DNA of 5,784 nucleotides from assembly GCA_903970455.1 (NCBI GenBank), contig CAJCIW010000235.1, forward strand, positions 1-5,784, written 5' to 3'. The notes beneath the pieces are model-generated. The model saw only the letters and a program-made list of their open reading frames with translations, did not search any database and was not told the origin of the DNA. The stretch is from Verrucomicrobiota bacterium. GTDB taxonomy: Bacteria > Chlamydiota > Chlamydiia > Chlamydiales > Rhabdochlamydiaceae. Both the position numbers and the translations under genes were made by a program. Of the stretch, positions 1-5,585 are shown piece after piece (the stretch's first letter is position 1; the number at the start of each line of letters is the position of its first letter).

Positions 1-64
1 TTCGGAGAAATGGGTGGTAGAATAGACAATGAAAGATCATAAACAATGCCACTTTTTAAAGAAA

Positions 65-118
65 AAGGTGACATTTCTAAAAAACTCGAAAGGGTGACAT
101 TTCTATTTAACGCTAACA
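65..118. repeat. Tandem 13-bp repeat, possible insertion-sequence end
   Basis: GGTGACATTTCTA occurs twice, at 67-79 and 93-105, with a 26-bp period. Thirteen bases further on, the sequence reaches CTAACA (113-118). Read on the minus strand this is a terminus beginning TGTTAG followed by two subterminal AGAAATGTCACC boxes. Terminal TG...CA plus repeated subterminal boxes is the usual plan of transposase-binding ends in IS21-like and related elements. I infer that an insertion sequence, or its remnant, lies to the left of position 118. No transposase is readable in the 64 bases available, and the opposite end is outside the window. The repeats could instead be an unrelated regulatory direct repeat. 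Confidence 0.4.
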
Positions 119-235
119 TAATTTAATTAACTCTTTGGGTTTTAATGCCTTGGAATTAGATCTCCTCAAGATCTGAACCGTTTTTCTCCTCGGGAACCGT
201 AAAATGTATTTCCTTACAACCTCTACTCGAAATCC
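119..235. other. Non-coding spacer with short repeats
   Basis: No plausible gene is seen here. The stretch is AT-rich at its left edge. It holds AGATCT twice (158-163 and 169-174) around a 5-base loop, which can form a 6-bp hairpin. It also holds a loose duplication in which TCTCCTC (161-167, 185-191) is followed by GAACCGT (175-181, 194-200). No T-tract follows the hairpin, so it does not look like a standard intrinsic terminator. The function is unknown. Confidence 0.4.
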
Positions 236-264
236 TTGTCAAATTTAAAATTTTAAGTTATCCT
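236..264 (+). promoter_or_regulatory. Sigma70-type promoter for the methyltransferase/reductase operon
   Basis: TTGTCA at 236-241 is a 5/6 match to the -35 consensus. It is followed after exactly 17 bp by TATCCT (259-264), a 4/6 match to the -10 box. The spacer is almost pure A/T. Transcription would begin near 271, giving a leader of about 30 nt with GGAGG at 292-296. That ribosome binding site is strong but sits only 3 nt before the ATG, which is shorter than usual. Confidence 0.65.
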
Positions 265-299
265 GATGGGAAAAAAAAGAATCACTCAAACGGAGGTCT

Positions 300-1013
300 A
301 TGAAAAAGAAGAATTACTGCAGAGCTGGATTCATTGGATTCGTGTTGTCGATTGTTTGTCAGACGTCCTTTCTTCATTGTGTCCCTATTTCTGGAAATTG
401 GGAAGAGTATCGAACCGAGGTGTTGAAAGAACAACCTAATTTTAATGGATGGTGTCCTAAAGAAAAAGCCGTATCCATCATGAACCTTCTTTTGGCAAAT
501 CCTTCCGATGTTTGCGTCGAGGTGGGGGTTTATGGAGGAAATTCCTTTTTCCCTCTTGCCTCGGCCTTGGCATTTAAAGGAGAAGGCATTGCGTATGCTA
601 TCGATCCCTGGTCGAATGAAGCGTGTATCGAAAATTATCAACCGGATGAAAAGATTTACAAACAATGGAGCAAAGAGGACCTGAAAAAAATCATGCACAA
701 GTTTGTAGAAGGGATGCACAGAAATCAATTAGATCCCTTTTACGTGATCATGCGGATGTCTTCTTCCCAAGCGTATCATTATTTTGAAGATGGATCGATC
801 GACTTTATCCATATCGATGGAAATCATTCGGAAGCGTCCGCCGTTTTCGATGTGCAGCATTGGCTTCCTAAAGTCAAAAAGGGAGGAATCATTTGTTTTG
901 ATGACGCGCAATGGAAATCCACCCAGTCTGCGGTCAAGATCCTATTGAGTTCCTGCCAGCTCATGTCAGAATCACCTCCTAAGAAGCAATGGCTCTTTTT
1001 CCGAAAACCGTAA
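300..1013 (+). CDS. Exported or membrane-anchored class I SAM-dependent methyltransferase-like protein
   Basis: This 237-residue protein looks like the Methyltransf_24 type of Rossmann-fold methyltransferase. The nucleotide-binding motif I is VEVGVYGGNS (residues 73-82). The acidic end of strand 2 is in AIDPW (100-104). The family-typical block IDFIHIDGNHS (167-177) is followed by GGIICFDD (195-202). The N-terminus is unusual: KKK at 2-4 and R8 precede a hydrophobic stretch of about 20 residues (9-30), as in a Sec signal peptide or an uncleaved anchor. No clean lipobox is present. The start at 300 is supported by GGAGG just upstream and by the promoter at 236-264. The gene is first in an operon with the aldo/keto reductase 10 bp downstream. 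The fold assignment is firm; the substrate is unknown. Because SAM is cytosolic, export raises the question of where the protein works. A hydroxylase-like or non-catalytic role in the same fold is possible. Confidence 0.85.
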   Translation: MKKKNYCRAGFIGFVLSIVCQTSFLHCVPISGNWEEYRTEVLKEQPNFNGWCPKEKAVSIMNLLLANPSDVCVEVGVYGGNSFFPLASALAFKGEGIAYAIDPWSNEACIENYQPDEKIYKQWSKEDLKKIMHKFVEGMHRNQLDPFYVIMRMSSSQAYHYFEDGSIDFIHIDGNHSEASAVFDVQHWLPKVKKGGIICFDDAQWKSTQSAVKILLSSCQLMSESPPKKQWLFFRKP

Positions 1014-1017
1014 AGGA
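1012..1017 (+). promoter_or_regulatory. Ribosome binding site overlapping a stop codon
   Basis: AAAGGA begins inside the TAA stop of the methyltransferase gene (1011-1013) and lies 6 nt before the ATG at 1024. It supports that start and suggests coupled translation of the two genes. Confidence 0.6.
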
Positions 1018-1023
1018 AAAAAG

Positions 1024-1824
1024 ATGGAATTGCCTCTAGTTGGGTTGGGAACTTGGGAATTGAGAGGGGATGAGTGCGCTGAAGTGGTAGAAACTGCCAT
1101 CGAGTTAGGCTATCGCCATATCGATACAGCGCATGTGTATCAAAATCATCGGCAGATTAAAAGAGCGATTGAAGGCTTTGATCGGAAGCAGCTCTACATC
1201 ACTTCAAAAATTGCCCTCGAAGAGCAAGTCGATCCTAAAAATCCTGAAAAGTCTGTGCCAAAAGCTTGCGAGAGCGCTCTCGAAGAACTCGGCACAGACT
1301 ACTTGGACCTTTATCTGATCCATTGCCCCCATCCAATTTTTCCTTTGGAAAAGATCTTTCCTCTTTTCGAAAAGTTGGTTGATCAGGGAAAAATCCTCAA
1401 AGCAGGTGTCAGCAACTGCAATATCCATTATTTGGAAGATCTGCGCAAAGCAGGCTTAAAACCGTTTGCCAATCAGGTCGAGTTCCATCCGTATTTGAAC
1501 CAAAGGGAGCTATTGGATTATTGCAATTCTCATCAGATTAAACTGATTTCCTACCGCTCCTTCGGCAAAGGAAAGCTCCTGAAAGAAGAACCTCTCTTTG
1601 AGACGATCGGAGAAAAATATCACAAAACGGGCGCTCAAGTCATCTTGCGGTGGCTGATTGAAAAAGGGATTCCAGTGATTCCGAAAGCCTCTTCAAAAAA
1701 CCATCTGAAGGAGAATTTGGATATTTTTGATTTTTCTCTAACGCAAGTAGAAATGAAAAAAATAGAGAATCTCCATGTCAATAAGCGGTTTTGCCGACCC
1801 GAAGATCCTGTTCACAAATATTAG
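1024..1824 (+). CDS. Aldo/keto reductase
   Basis: This 266-residue cytosolic protein is an NAD(P)H-dependent reductase of the aldo/keto reductase superfamily, a (beta/alpha)8 barrel that reduces aldehydes and ketones to alcohols. All four catalytic residues are visible: D34 and Y39 in IDTAHVYQ, K62 in ITSKI, and H100 in LYLIHCP. Family signatures are present: GLGTW near the N-terminus, GVSN at 128-131 and QVEFHPYLNQ at 151-160. The cofactor loop IPKASSKNHLKEN (219-231) has a Lys typical of NADPH phosphate binding. Length and the immediate GLGTW start fit the short bacterial members, as in the 2,5-diketo-gluconate reductase/methylglyoxal reductase groups. The gene lies 10 bp after the methyltransferase gene, so the two are probably one transcript. 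The physiological substrate cannot be read from sequence; detoxification of reactive aldehydes is a reasonable guess only. Confidence 0.96.
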   Translation: MELPLVGLGTWELRGDECAEVVETAIELGYRHIDTAHVYQNHRQIKRAIEGFDRKQLYITSKIALEEQVDPKNPEKSVPKACESALEELGTDYLDLYLIHCPHPIFPLEKIFPLFEKLVDQGKILKAGVSNCNIHYLEDLRKAGLKPFANQVEFHPYLNQRELLDYCNSHQIKLISYRSFGKGKLLKEEPLFETIGEKYHKTGAQVILRWLIEKGIPVIPKASSKNHLKENLDIFDFSLTQVEMKKIENLHVNKRFCRPEDPVHKY

Positions 1825-1989
1825 GTATACCGTGCCGGCTTAGGTTGTTTGAATTTTGACAGCGGATTTTGAGTCCCAGTAGCGTTGCGGAGATCGCCGC
1901 AAACTTCAGTATGTTAGCAAGATCGAGCAATGCGCTCGGGCTCAAAAGAGGCTCAAGAAAATTCACTCAAGATGAGCGGGCGCGGTATA
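1824..1989. repeat. Possible small inverted-repeat (MITE-like) element between convergent genes
   Basis: TATACCGTGCCGGCT at 1826-1840 and the reverse complement of 1975-1989 match at 13 of 15 positions. The tetranucleotide ATTA lies just outside both ends (1820-1823 and 1990-1993), as a short target duplication would. Inside are two small hairpins: TTGCGG/CCGCAA (1885-1890 with 1897-1902) and CGAGC/GCTCG (1924-1928 with 1934-1938). No gene is convincing inside. The segment fills almost the whole gap between the stop codons of the reductase and TetR genes. It could be a MITE-like insertion. A 4-bp duplication and a 15-bp repeat can also arise by chance, and no second copy is visible. Confidence 0.3.
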
Positions 1990-1990
1990 A

Positions 1991-2608
1991 TTAATCGATG
2001 AGAAATTGAAAAGATCCCGGCGTTGCTAACAGCAACTGTTCTATTAACTTAGGAAAGGCCTGCATCCGCCGGGTTAAATCCTGTTGAGTCCATGGGTAAA
2101 TTCCCACATCAGTGAGAAATTGCACGCCAGAGAGGAGAAATTCTGCGCATTCAAGAGGGGTTTCGGTTTTAAATATCCCTTCCTCACACCCTTGACGAAT
2201 TAATTCAGCATACAAAGGGGCGTGTTTGATGAGGATTGCCGCCAGAAGGCGGGTATGCATAGCATAATTACCGGGTTGATGCAGATGATCTAAAATGTCG
2301 TTGTTATCTGCAGCTATTCTGCCGGCCTTCACGAGCAGCTTCATCTTTTCCAAAGCATTCTCTTCAGCTGCCGCTTTGATGAGATTCTGCATCTTATCGA
2401 AATTCTCCTCGATGATATCTTCGATAACGGCTTCTAGCAGTTCTTCCTTCGATTTGAAGTAGTGATAAATCGTGCCCTTGGCAATGTTTAAAGCCTCCAT
2501 CACATCCTGCATGGTCGTTTTTTCATATTCTTTCGTTTTAAAGAGTTTTCGAGCGGTTCTTAAAATATCCGCCTTTCTCTCTCCAAATTTCTTTACAATT
2601 CTAGTCAT
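1991..2608 (-). CDS. TetR/AcrR-family transcriptional repressor
   Basis: This 205-residue protein is a one-component DNA-binding repressor. The N-terminal TetR_N helix-turn-helix spans about residues 11-57. It has the diagnostic run TTMQDVMEALNIAKGTIYHY (31-50) followed by FKSKEELLEAV. The remaining ~145 residues form the variable helical ligand-binding and dimerisation domain. GAGGAGAGG (2617-2625, minus strand) is 8 nt upstream of the ATG and fixes the start. The gene is divergent from the FAD monooxygenase, and a perfect palindrome lies in the monooxygenase promoter at 2670-2686. By analogy with other TetR divergons, this protein probably represses the monooxygenase until it binds an inducer, possibly the enzyme's substrate. 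The ligand is unknown. The assignment to the family is secure. Confidence 0.97.
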   Translation of the reverse strand: MTRIVKKFGERKADILRTARKLFKTKEYEKTTMQDVMEALNIAKGTIYHYFKSKEELLEAVIEDIIEENFDKMQNLIKAAAEENALEKMKLLVKAGRIAADNNDILDHLHQPGNYAMHTRLLAAILIKHAPLYAELIRQGCEEGIFKTETPLECAEFLLSGVQFLTDVGIYPWTQQDLTRRMQAFPKLIEQLLLATPGSFQFLID

Positions 2609-2625
2609 GGTTTCAACCTCTCCTC

Positions 2626-2653
2626 ATTATAAACCTAAGTTTCTCAGGGTCAA
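2626..2653 (-). promoter_or_regulatory. Promoter of the tetR-family gene, with very short leader
   Basis: On the minus strand TTGACC (2648-2653) is followed after 16 bp by a perfect TATAAT (2626-2631). Transcription would start near 2619, only about 10-12 nt before the ATG at 2608. The transcript would therefore keep only part of the GAGGAGAGG ribosome binding site. The element lies 16 bp outside the palindrome at 2670-2686, so repression of this promoter should be weaker than that of the opposite one. Confidence 0.65.
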
Positions 2654-2666
2654 TCTATTTTTGATG

Positions 2667-2695
2667 TTGACCGACCGTCGGTCGGTTAGTATACT
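2667..2695 (+). promoter_or_regulatory. Sigma70-type promoter of the FAD monooxygenase gene
   Basis: TTGACC (2667-2672) and TATACT (2690-2695) are separated by exactly 17 bp; each is a 5/6 match to consensus. Transcription would begin near 2702, leaving a leader of about 115 nt before the preferred start at 2818. The palindrome at 2670-2686 overlaps the -35 box and fills most of the spacer, so a bound repressor would exclude RNA polymerase. Confidence 0.72.
2670..2686. promoter_or_regulatory. Probable TetR operator, perfect 8+1+8 palindrome
   Basis: ACCGACCG-T-CGGTCGGT is a perfect inverted repeat with a single central base. Each arm is itself a tandem tetranucleotide (ACCG twice, then CGGT twice), so half-sites could be occupied in more than one register. 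Symmetric GACCGA-type sites in a regulator/target intergenic region are typical of TetR-family operators. Position inside the divergent promoter supports binding by the TetR-like protein encoded next door. Binding is inferred, not seen. Confidence 0.8.
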
Positions 2696-2817
2696 CTCTC
2701 CTTTTTACTGGGATGGGTTCTTCTATGCAGATCAAATTTTTAGCAACGTGCCTAATTTTCGCTCTCACATTGACAAAAGGAGATTCAAGCTCTATTTCTT
2801 TCAGGGGGGACAACAAA

Positions 2818-4014
2818 ATGAAAAATAAACGGGTTCTTATTTCAGGAGCGGGGATTTCCGGTCTCACCACGGCTTATTGGCTAAAGCAATATGGCTTTGA
2901 GCCAACTGTGGTGGAAAGGCATCCTGTCCTGCGCACGGGAGGCTATAAAATCGATATTCGAGGCGCGGCCATCGAGGTGATCAAAAAAATGGGAGCTTAC
3001 CCTGTTGTTCTGGAGGGGATCACTGAAATCCAGGGAGCGACGATCATCGATAGCTCCGGCAAGCCGGCAACGGAGCTGACCGCAGATCTTTGTGGCGGCC
3101 GTGTAGAAGGAGATATCGAGATCATGCGCGGCGACTTGTGCGAGATTTTATTCAAGCACATCGGAGAAATCGACTCCCTTTTTGGGGATTACATCACTCA
3201 GATCACGCAAAAAGAGGAGGGTGTGTATGTCGAGTTTGCCCAAAACGAGCCGCGCATGTTCGATCTTGTGATCGGAGCTGATGGTTTGCATTCCGCCGTG
3301 CGGAAATTGGTGTTTGGAGAGGAATCGTATTTTCTAAAGGAACTCGGGATGTACATTGCCGTCTACCGCGTCCCTAATTTTTTGAATTTGGATCGTAGGG
3401 AAATCGAGTATTTCGAGGCTCAAAAATTTGTCAATGTGTATAGCTCGCGAGGCGATGTCGATGCGACGGTGGGTTTTGCTTTTGCTTCTGAACCCTTGCA
3501 ATTTGACCCTCGCAATACGGCTCAACAGCAAAAATTGTTAGAGGAGGCATTTACAAATGTAGGATGGGAAATTCCTCGTTTTCTAGCAGCGATGAAGGGG
3601 GTTCCTGATTTTTATTTTGATTCTGCCGCGCAAATTCGCATGCCCCATTGGTGGGAAGGACGTGTCGCCCTCGTCGGAGATGCAGGCTATGCTCCTTCCC
3701 CTTTATCGGGGCAAGGCACGAGTGTGGCGATTGTGGGAGGCTATGTTCTTGCAGGGGAACTCGCCAAAGCGGAAGGGGATCCCACTCTTGCTTTCACTGA
3801 ATACGAAAAGGAGTTACGCCGATTTGTCAAAAAGAATCAGGAACTCGTCAAGATGAATGTCGCACTCATGGCAGAAAAAGACACCTGGATCGCTTGGCTG
3901 CATCGTCAATTGATGGAGCTTTTACCTGGAAGTTGGTTGGAACTTCTCAAAAAATGGGGAACCAAGCGGATCCATGAAGCGGCCAACGATCTCGAACTCA
4001 AGAACTATCCATAG
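2818..4014 (+). CDS. FAD-dependent monooxygenase (UbiH/TetX-like flavoprotein)
   Basis: This is a single-component flavin monooxygenase of the PHBH/FAD_binding_3 class, 398 residues from the ATG at 2818. The Rossmann FAD motif GAGISG is at 10-15, with E33 and R34 ending strand 2 at the ribose-binding position. R104 in EIMRGDLCEIL matches the conserved Arg of the class. The DG motif GADGLHSAVR is at 153-162. The GD motif is in RVALVGDAGYAPSP (from 282), followed by GQGTSVAI. The protein probably uses NAD(P)H and O2 to hydroxylate a small aromatic or xenobiotic. Start choice: AGGGGGGA (2803-2810) lies 7 nt before 2818, and the FAD strand begins right after it. An in-frame ATG at 2713 would add 35 residues resembling a signal peptide, unlikely for a cytosolic flavoenzyme. 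The gene is divergent from the TetR gene and probably repressed by it. TetX-like antibiotic inactivation is possible but unproven. Confidence 0.94.
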   Translation: MKNKRVLISGAGISGLTTAYWLKQYGFEPTVVERHPVLRTGGYKIDIRGAAIEVIKKMGAYPVVLEGITEIQGATIIDSSGKPATELTADLCGGRVEGDIEIMRGDLCEILFKHIGEIDSLFGDYITQITQKEEGVYVEFAQNEPRMFDLVIGADGLHSAVRKLVFGEESYFLKELGMYIAVYRVPNFLNLDRREIEYFEAQKFVNVYSSRGDVDATVGFAFASEPLQFDPRNTAQQQKLLEEAFTNVGWEIPRFLAAMKGVPDFYFDSAAQIRMPHWWEGRVALVGDAGYAPSPLSGQGTSVAIVGGYVLAGELAKAEGDPTLAFTEYEKELRRFVKKNQELVKMNVALMAEKDTWIAWLHRQLMELLPGSWLELLKKWGTKRIHEAANDLELKNYP

Positions 4015-4411
4015 GTAACTGGAGCATCGCTTGCGCGTTAAAACCCGAATACGTCAAATAGACCCCCAAAATGATCAAAATGATCAAAAGGAACCAATAC
4101 TGGTTCCGAAAGAAAGGATAGATCTTTTTTTGCAGGAGGGAGGGGAAAGCCGTTCTCATCACACCTCGAACAATCATCAGGTAGGCAAGGAGGGTGATCA
4201 CGCCTCGCCAATTGCCCTCCCAAATGGGATGTGCAATGGCAATGGCAAGCCCAAGCAAGAGGGAGAAGGACCCGGAATAAAAGAGAAGTCCTTTGGAGGC
4301 TGCAAAATCCTTGACAGCTCCTTCGGCCTCCTTTCGACGCACGAGCAGATCAAAAGCGACGATGAGTAAGTAGAGTCCAAGTAGTTTAGCCAAAAATAGA
4401 GATAAGTCCAT
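3998..4411 (-). CDS. Small four-helix integral membrane protein of unknown function
   Basis: I do not recognise this 137-residue protein. It is strongly hydrophobic, with four likely membrane helices at about 4-23, 41-60, 70-87 and 105-122. They are separated by short charged loops: RRKEAEG after helix 1, and RTAFPSLLQKK before helix 4. It should reside in the cytoplasmic membrane, and there is no catalytic motif. The start is supported by a purine-rich AAGGGG on the minus strand (4418-4423) 6 nt upstream of the ATG. The gene follows the DUF2000 gene by 51 bp with no clear terminator between, so it may be the last gene of that cluster. Its 3' end overlaps the 3' end of the monooxygenase gene by 17 bp in convergent orientation. 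Even helix spacing and conserved-looking Gly/Pro positions argue that it is a real gene. Confidence 0.82.
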   Translation of the reverse strand: MDLSLFLAKLLGLYLLIVAFDLLVRRKEAEGAVKDFAASKGLLFYSGSFSLLLGLAIAIAHPIWEGNWRGVITLLAYLMIVRGVMRTAFPSLLQKKIYPFFRNQYWFLLIILIILGVYLTYSGFNAQAMLQLPMDSS

Positions 4412-4462
4412 ACAACACCCCTTTTCTTTCTTCTAATAAACGATGGAGAATTTATCTACTTA

Positions 4463-4873
4463 TTATTTCCAAAGGGAGAATTTTCTGGTTAGTTCGGAGA
4501 CCTCATCCCAATTGCCAAATAAAATGACTCCATAATAAATCAGGGCTTCTTCTTTTGTCTCTTTGGTGCGCTCCAACTGTTCGCTGTATGTCCCAATCGT
4601 CATTGTGTTGATGAAATCGACGCATGGAATCCCCTTTTGGCGCGCGGCTTTTCTGAGCGCCCGGATCTTATTTGAATTTGCCTTTAAGATCATAAACGGC
4701 ATCTCGGAAATATACGGATGGCTTTCCCCATCTCCATCGATGTAGTTCGTCAGACGCAACGGTTCTTTGCCAATCTCAGCGCCAAAGCCGATGGACATGT
4801 GGGCCAAAGCATTCATGATGACGCCGGGTTCAATCTTCTCATTCATCACTGCGACTAATTTTTTTTCAAACAT
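4463..4873 (-). CDS. DUF2000 family protein (PTH2-like fold)
   Basis: This 136-residue soluble protein matches the DUF2000 family along its whole length. Typical landmarks are the N-terminal KLVAVMNEKIEPGVIMNALAHM (4-25, key residues P16, G17, N21, H25), DGDGESHP (46-53) with MILKAN (61-66), VDFINTMTIGTYSEQL (85-100), and the C-terminal YYGVILFG (113-120) ending in SLWK. Structural genomics has placed this family in the peptidyl-tRNA hydrolase II fold, but no biochemical function is established. GAGGA on the minus strand (4878-4882) is 4 nt before the ATG and touches the stop codon of the GntR gene, so the two genes are very probably co-transcribed and translationally coupled. The coding sequence ends in tandem TAA TAA stops. 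The context suggests handling or sensing of a small metabolite under GntR control; this is inference. Confidence 0.94.
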   Translation of the reverse strand: MFEKKLVAVMNEKIEPGVIMNALAHMSIGFGAEIGKEPLRLTNYIDGDGESHPYISEMPFMILKANSNKIRALRKAARQKGIPCVDFINTMTIGTYSEQLERTKETKEEALIYYGVILFGNWDEVSELTRKFSLWK

Positions 4874-4881
4874 ATCGTCCT

Positions 4882-5523
4882 CTAAATTTTAAAACGGGAA
4901 AAACTGTTTTTCCAATTGTGTTCGATGGCATGCAACGCTTGGGTGAGGTCTTTTTGTTTTAAGGCCTCTATAATTTTTTTGTGCTCATCATAGGAAAGAG
5001 CGGCATCTTTGATTTTATCAAAGTAATAAAGATCTAATCTTTTTAACTTATTCTTGATGTCGGAAATGATTTTTTCGAGTTCTTTGTTCTGTGCCAGTTC
5101 GACGTAGGCAGAATGGAAATCATGGTCAGCTGCAAGCGCTGATAAACGGTCCCGCGCTTTCATTTTCTGCAAAAACCGTTCATTGGCTTCGACCATGACT
5201 TGAATATGATCTTTTGTGATGGAGCCAAAAGCTTGGCTCAAAGCCAACGGTTCCAAAGTCCATACGATCGAATAAAGATGAAAGGCATTGTGAAAATCGA
5301 TCGAACTGACAAGGGTAGAGCGATTAGGTTTGGTGTGAACCAACCCTTCCTCTTCAAGGCGGAGCAAGGCTTCTCGAATAGGAGTTCTGCTCACGCCGAG
5401 CTGCACCGCCAAATCTTTGTCACGCAGCTTCATTCCCGGCGGAAAAGTCCCTTCGAGAATCCAGTCGCGCAGCTTCAAGTAGGCTTCTTCCCGAACAAAT
5501 GTGCGTTGAATCTTTTCGTTCAT
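4882..5523 (-). CDS. GntR-family transcriptional regulator, FadR/FCD subfamily
   Basis: This 213-residue regulator has an N-terminal winged helix (about 10-70), including LGVSRTPIREALLRLEEEGLV, the classic GntR recognition helix and wing. The C-terminal FCD domain is helical and normally binds a carboxylate metabolite, often through a metal. Candidate metal ligands are D133 and H137 in DHDFH, H181 in YDEHKKI, and H202 in IEHNW, so the site looks largely intact. I chose the ATG at 5523 because MNEKIQRTF leads directly into the winged helix; a GTG at 5544 would add 7 residues but lies inside a palindrome. Neither start has a good ribosome binding site. The gene follows a Nudix gene by 62 bp and precedes the DUF2000 gene by 8 bp. 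The ligand is unknown; an organic or amino acid is typical of FCD proteins. Confidence 0.93.
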   Translation of the reverse strand: MNEKIQRTFVREEAYLKLRDWILEGTFPPGMKLRDKDLAVQLGVSRTPIREALLRLEEEGLVHTKPNRSTLVSSIDFHNAFHLYSIVWTLEPLALSQAFGSITKDHIQVMVEANERFLQKMKARDRLSALAADHDFHSAYVELAQNKELEKIISDIKNKLKRLDLYYFDKIKDAALSYDEHKKIIEALKQKDLTQALHAIEHNWKNSFSRFKI

Positions 5524-5524
5524 A

Positions 5525-5545
5525 AGTGATATGTAATATATCACT
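5525..5545. promoter_or_regulatory. Palindrome at the gntR start, likely autoregulatory operator
   Basis: AGTGATAT (5525-5532) and ATATCACT (5538-5545) are perfect inverted 8-mers around the 5-base centre GTAAT. The site ends one base before the ATG at 5523. On the minus strand it contains TATATT (5535-5540), a possible -10 box, though the matching -35 region (TTTCCC, 5558-5563) is poor. A regulator bound here would block transcription of the regulator gene and of the genes behind it. GntR/FCD proteins commonly bind such symmetric AT-rich sites near their own gene. Confidence 0.65.
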
Positions 5546-5585
5546 CAAGAGAATTTAGGGAAACATAAAATATTTATTTTAAAAA

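Noticed and set aside
282..728. 148-residue minus-strand open frame opposite the methyltransferase gene
   Set aside because: It is antisense to a gene with clear motifs, and its product shows no domain and no ribosome binding site.
1860..1910. Possible tRNA-Leu(CAA) relic on the minus strand: GGGACTCAAAATCC with a CTCAAAA loop
   Set aside because: The anticodon loop is right for tRNA-Leu, but only three stem pairs hold, the acceptor ends do not pair, and no proper T-arm follows. It may be a degraded fragment or chance, not a tRNA gene.
1778..1966. 62-residue minus-strand open frame across the reductase 3' end and the intergenic segment
   Set aside because: It overlaps a well-supported gene, has no ribosome binding site or recognisable domain, and its intergenic part is the hairpin-rich repeat segment.
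2472..2828. 118-residue plus-strand open frame across the tetR 5' end and the operator region
   Set aside because: It is antisense to the TetR helix-turn-helix and crosses both promoters and the operator; no family resemblance.
4031..4369. 112-residue plus-strand open frame opposite the membrane protein gene
   Set aside because: Low-complexity, charged composition is what results from antisense reading of hydrophobic codons; the minus-strand frame gives four clean membrane helices.
5200..5529. 109-residue plus-strand open frame opposite the GntR gene
   Set aside because: It is antisense to conserved winged-helix and FCD motifs, with no independent support.
5546..5585. AT-rich hairpin AAAAT/ATTTT between the Nudix and GntR genes as a terminator
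   Set aside because: Only five A-T pairs and no GC-rich stem; too weak to call an intrinsic terminator.
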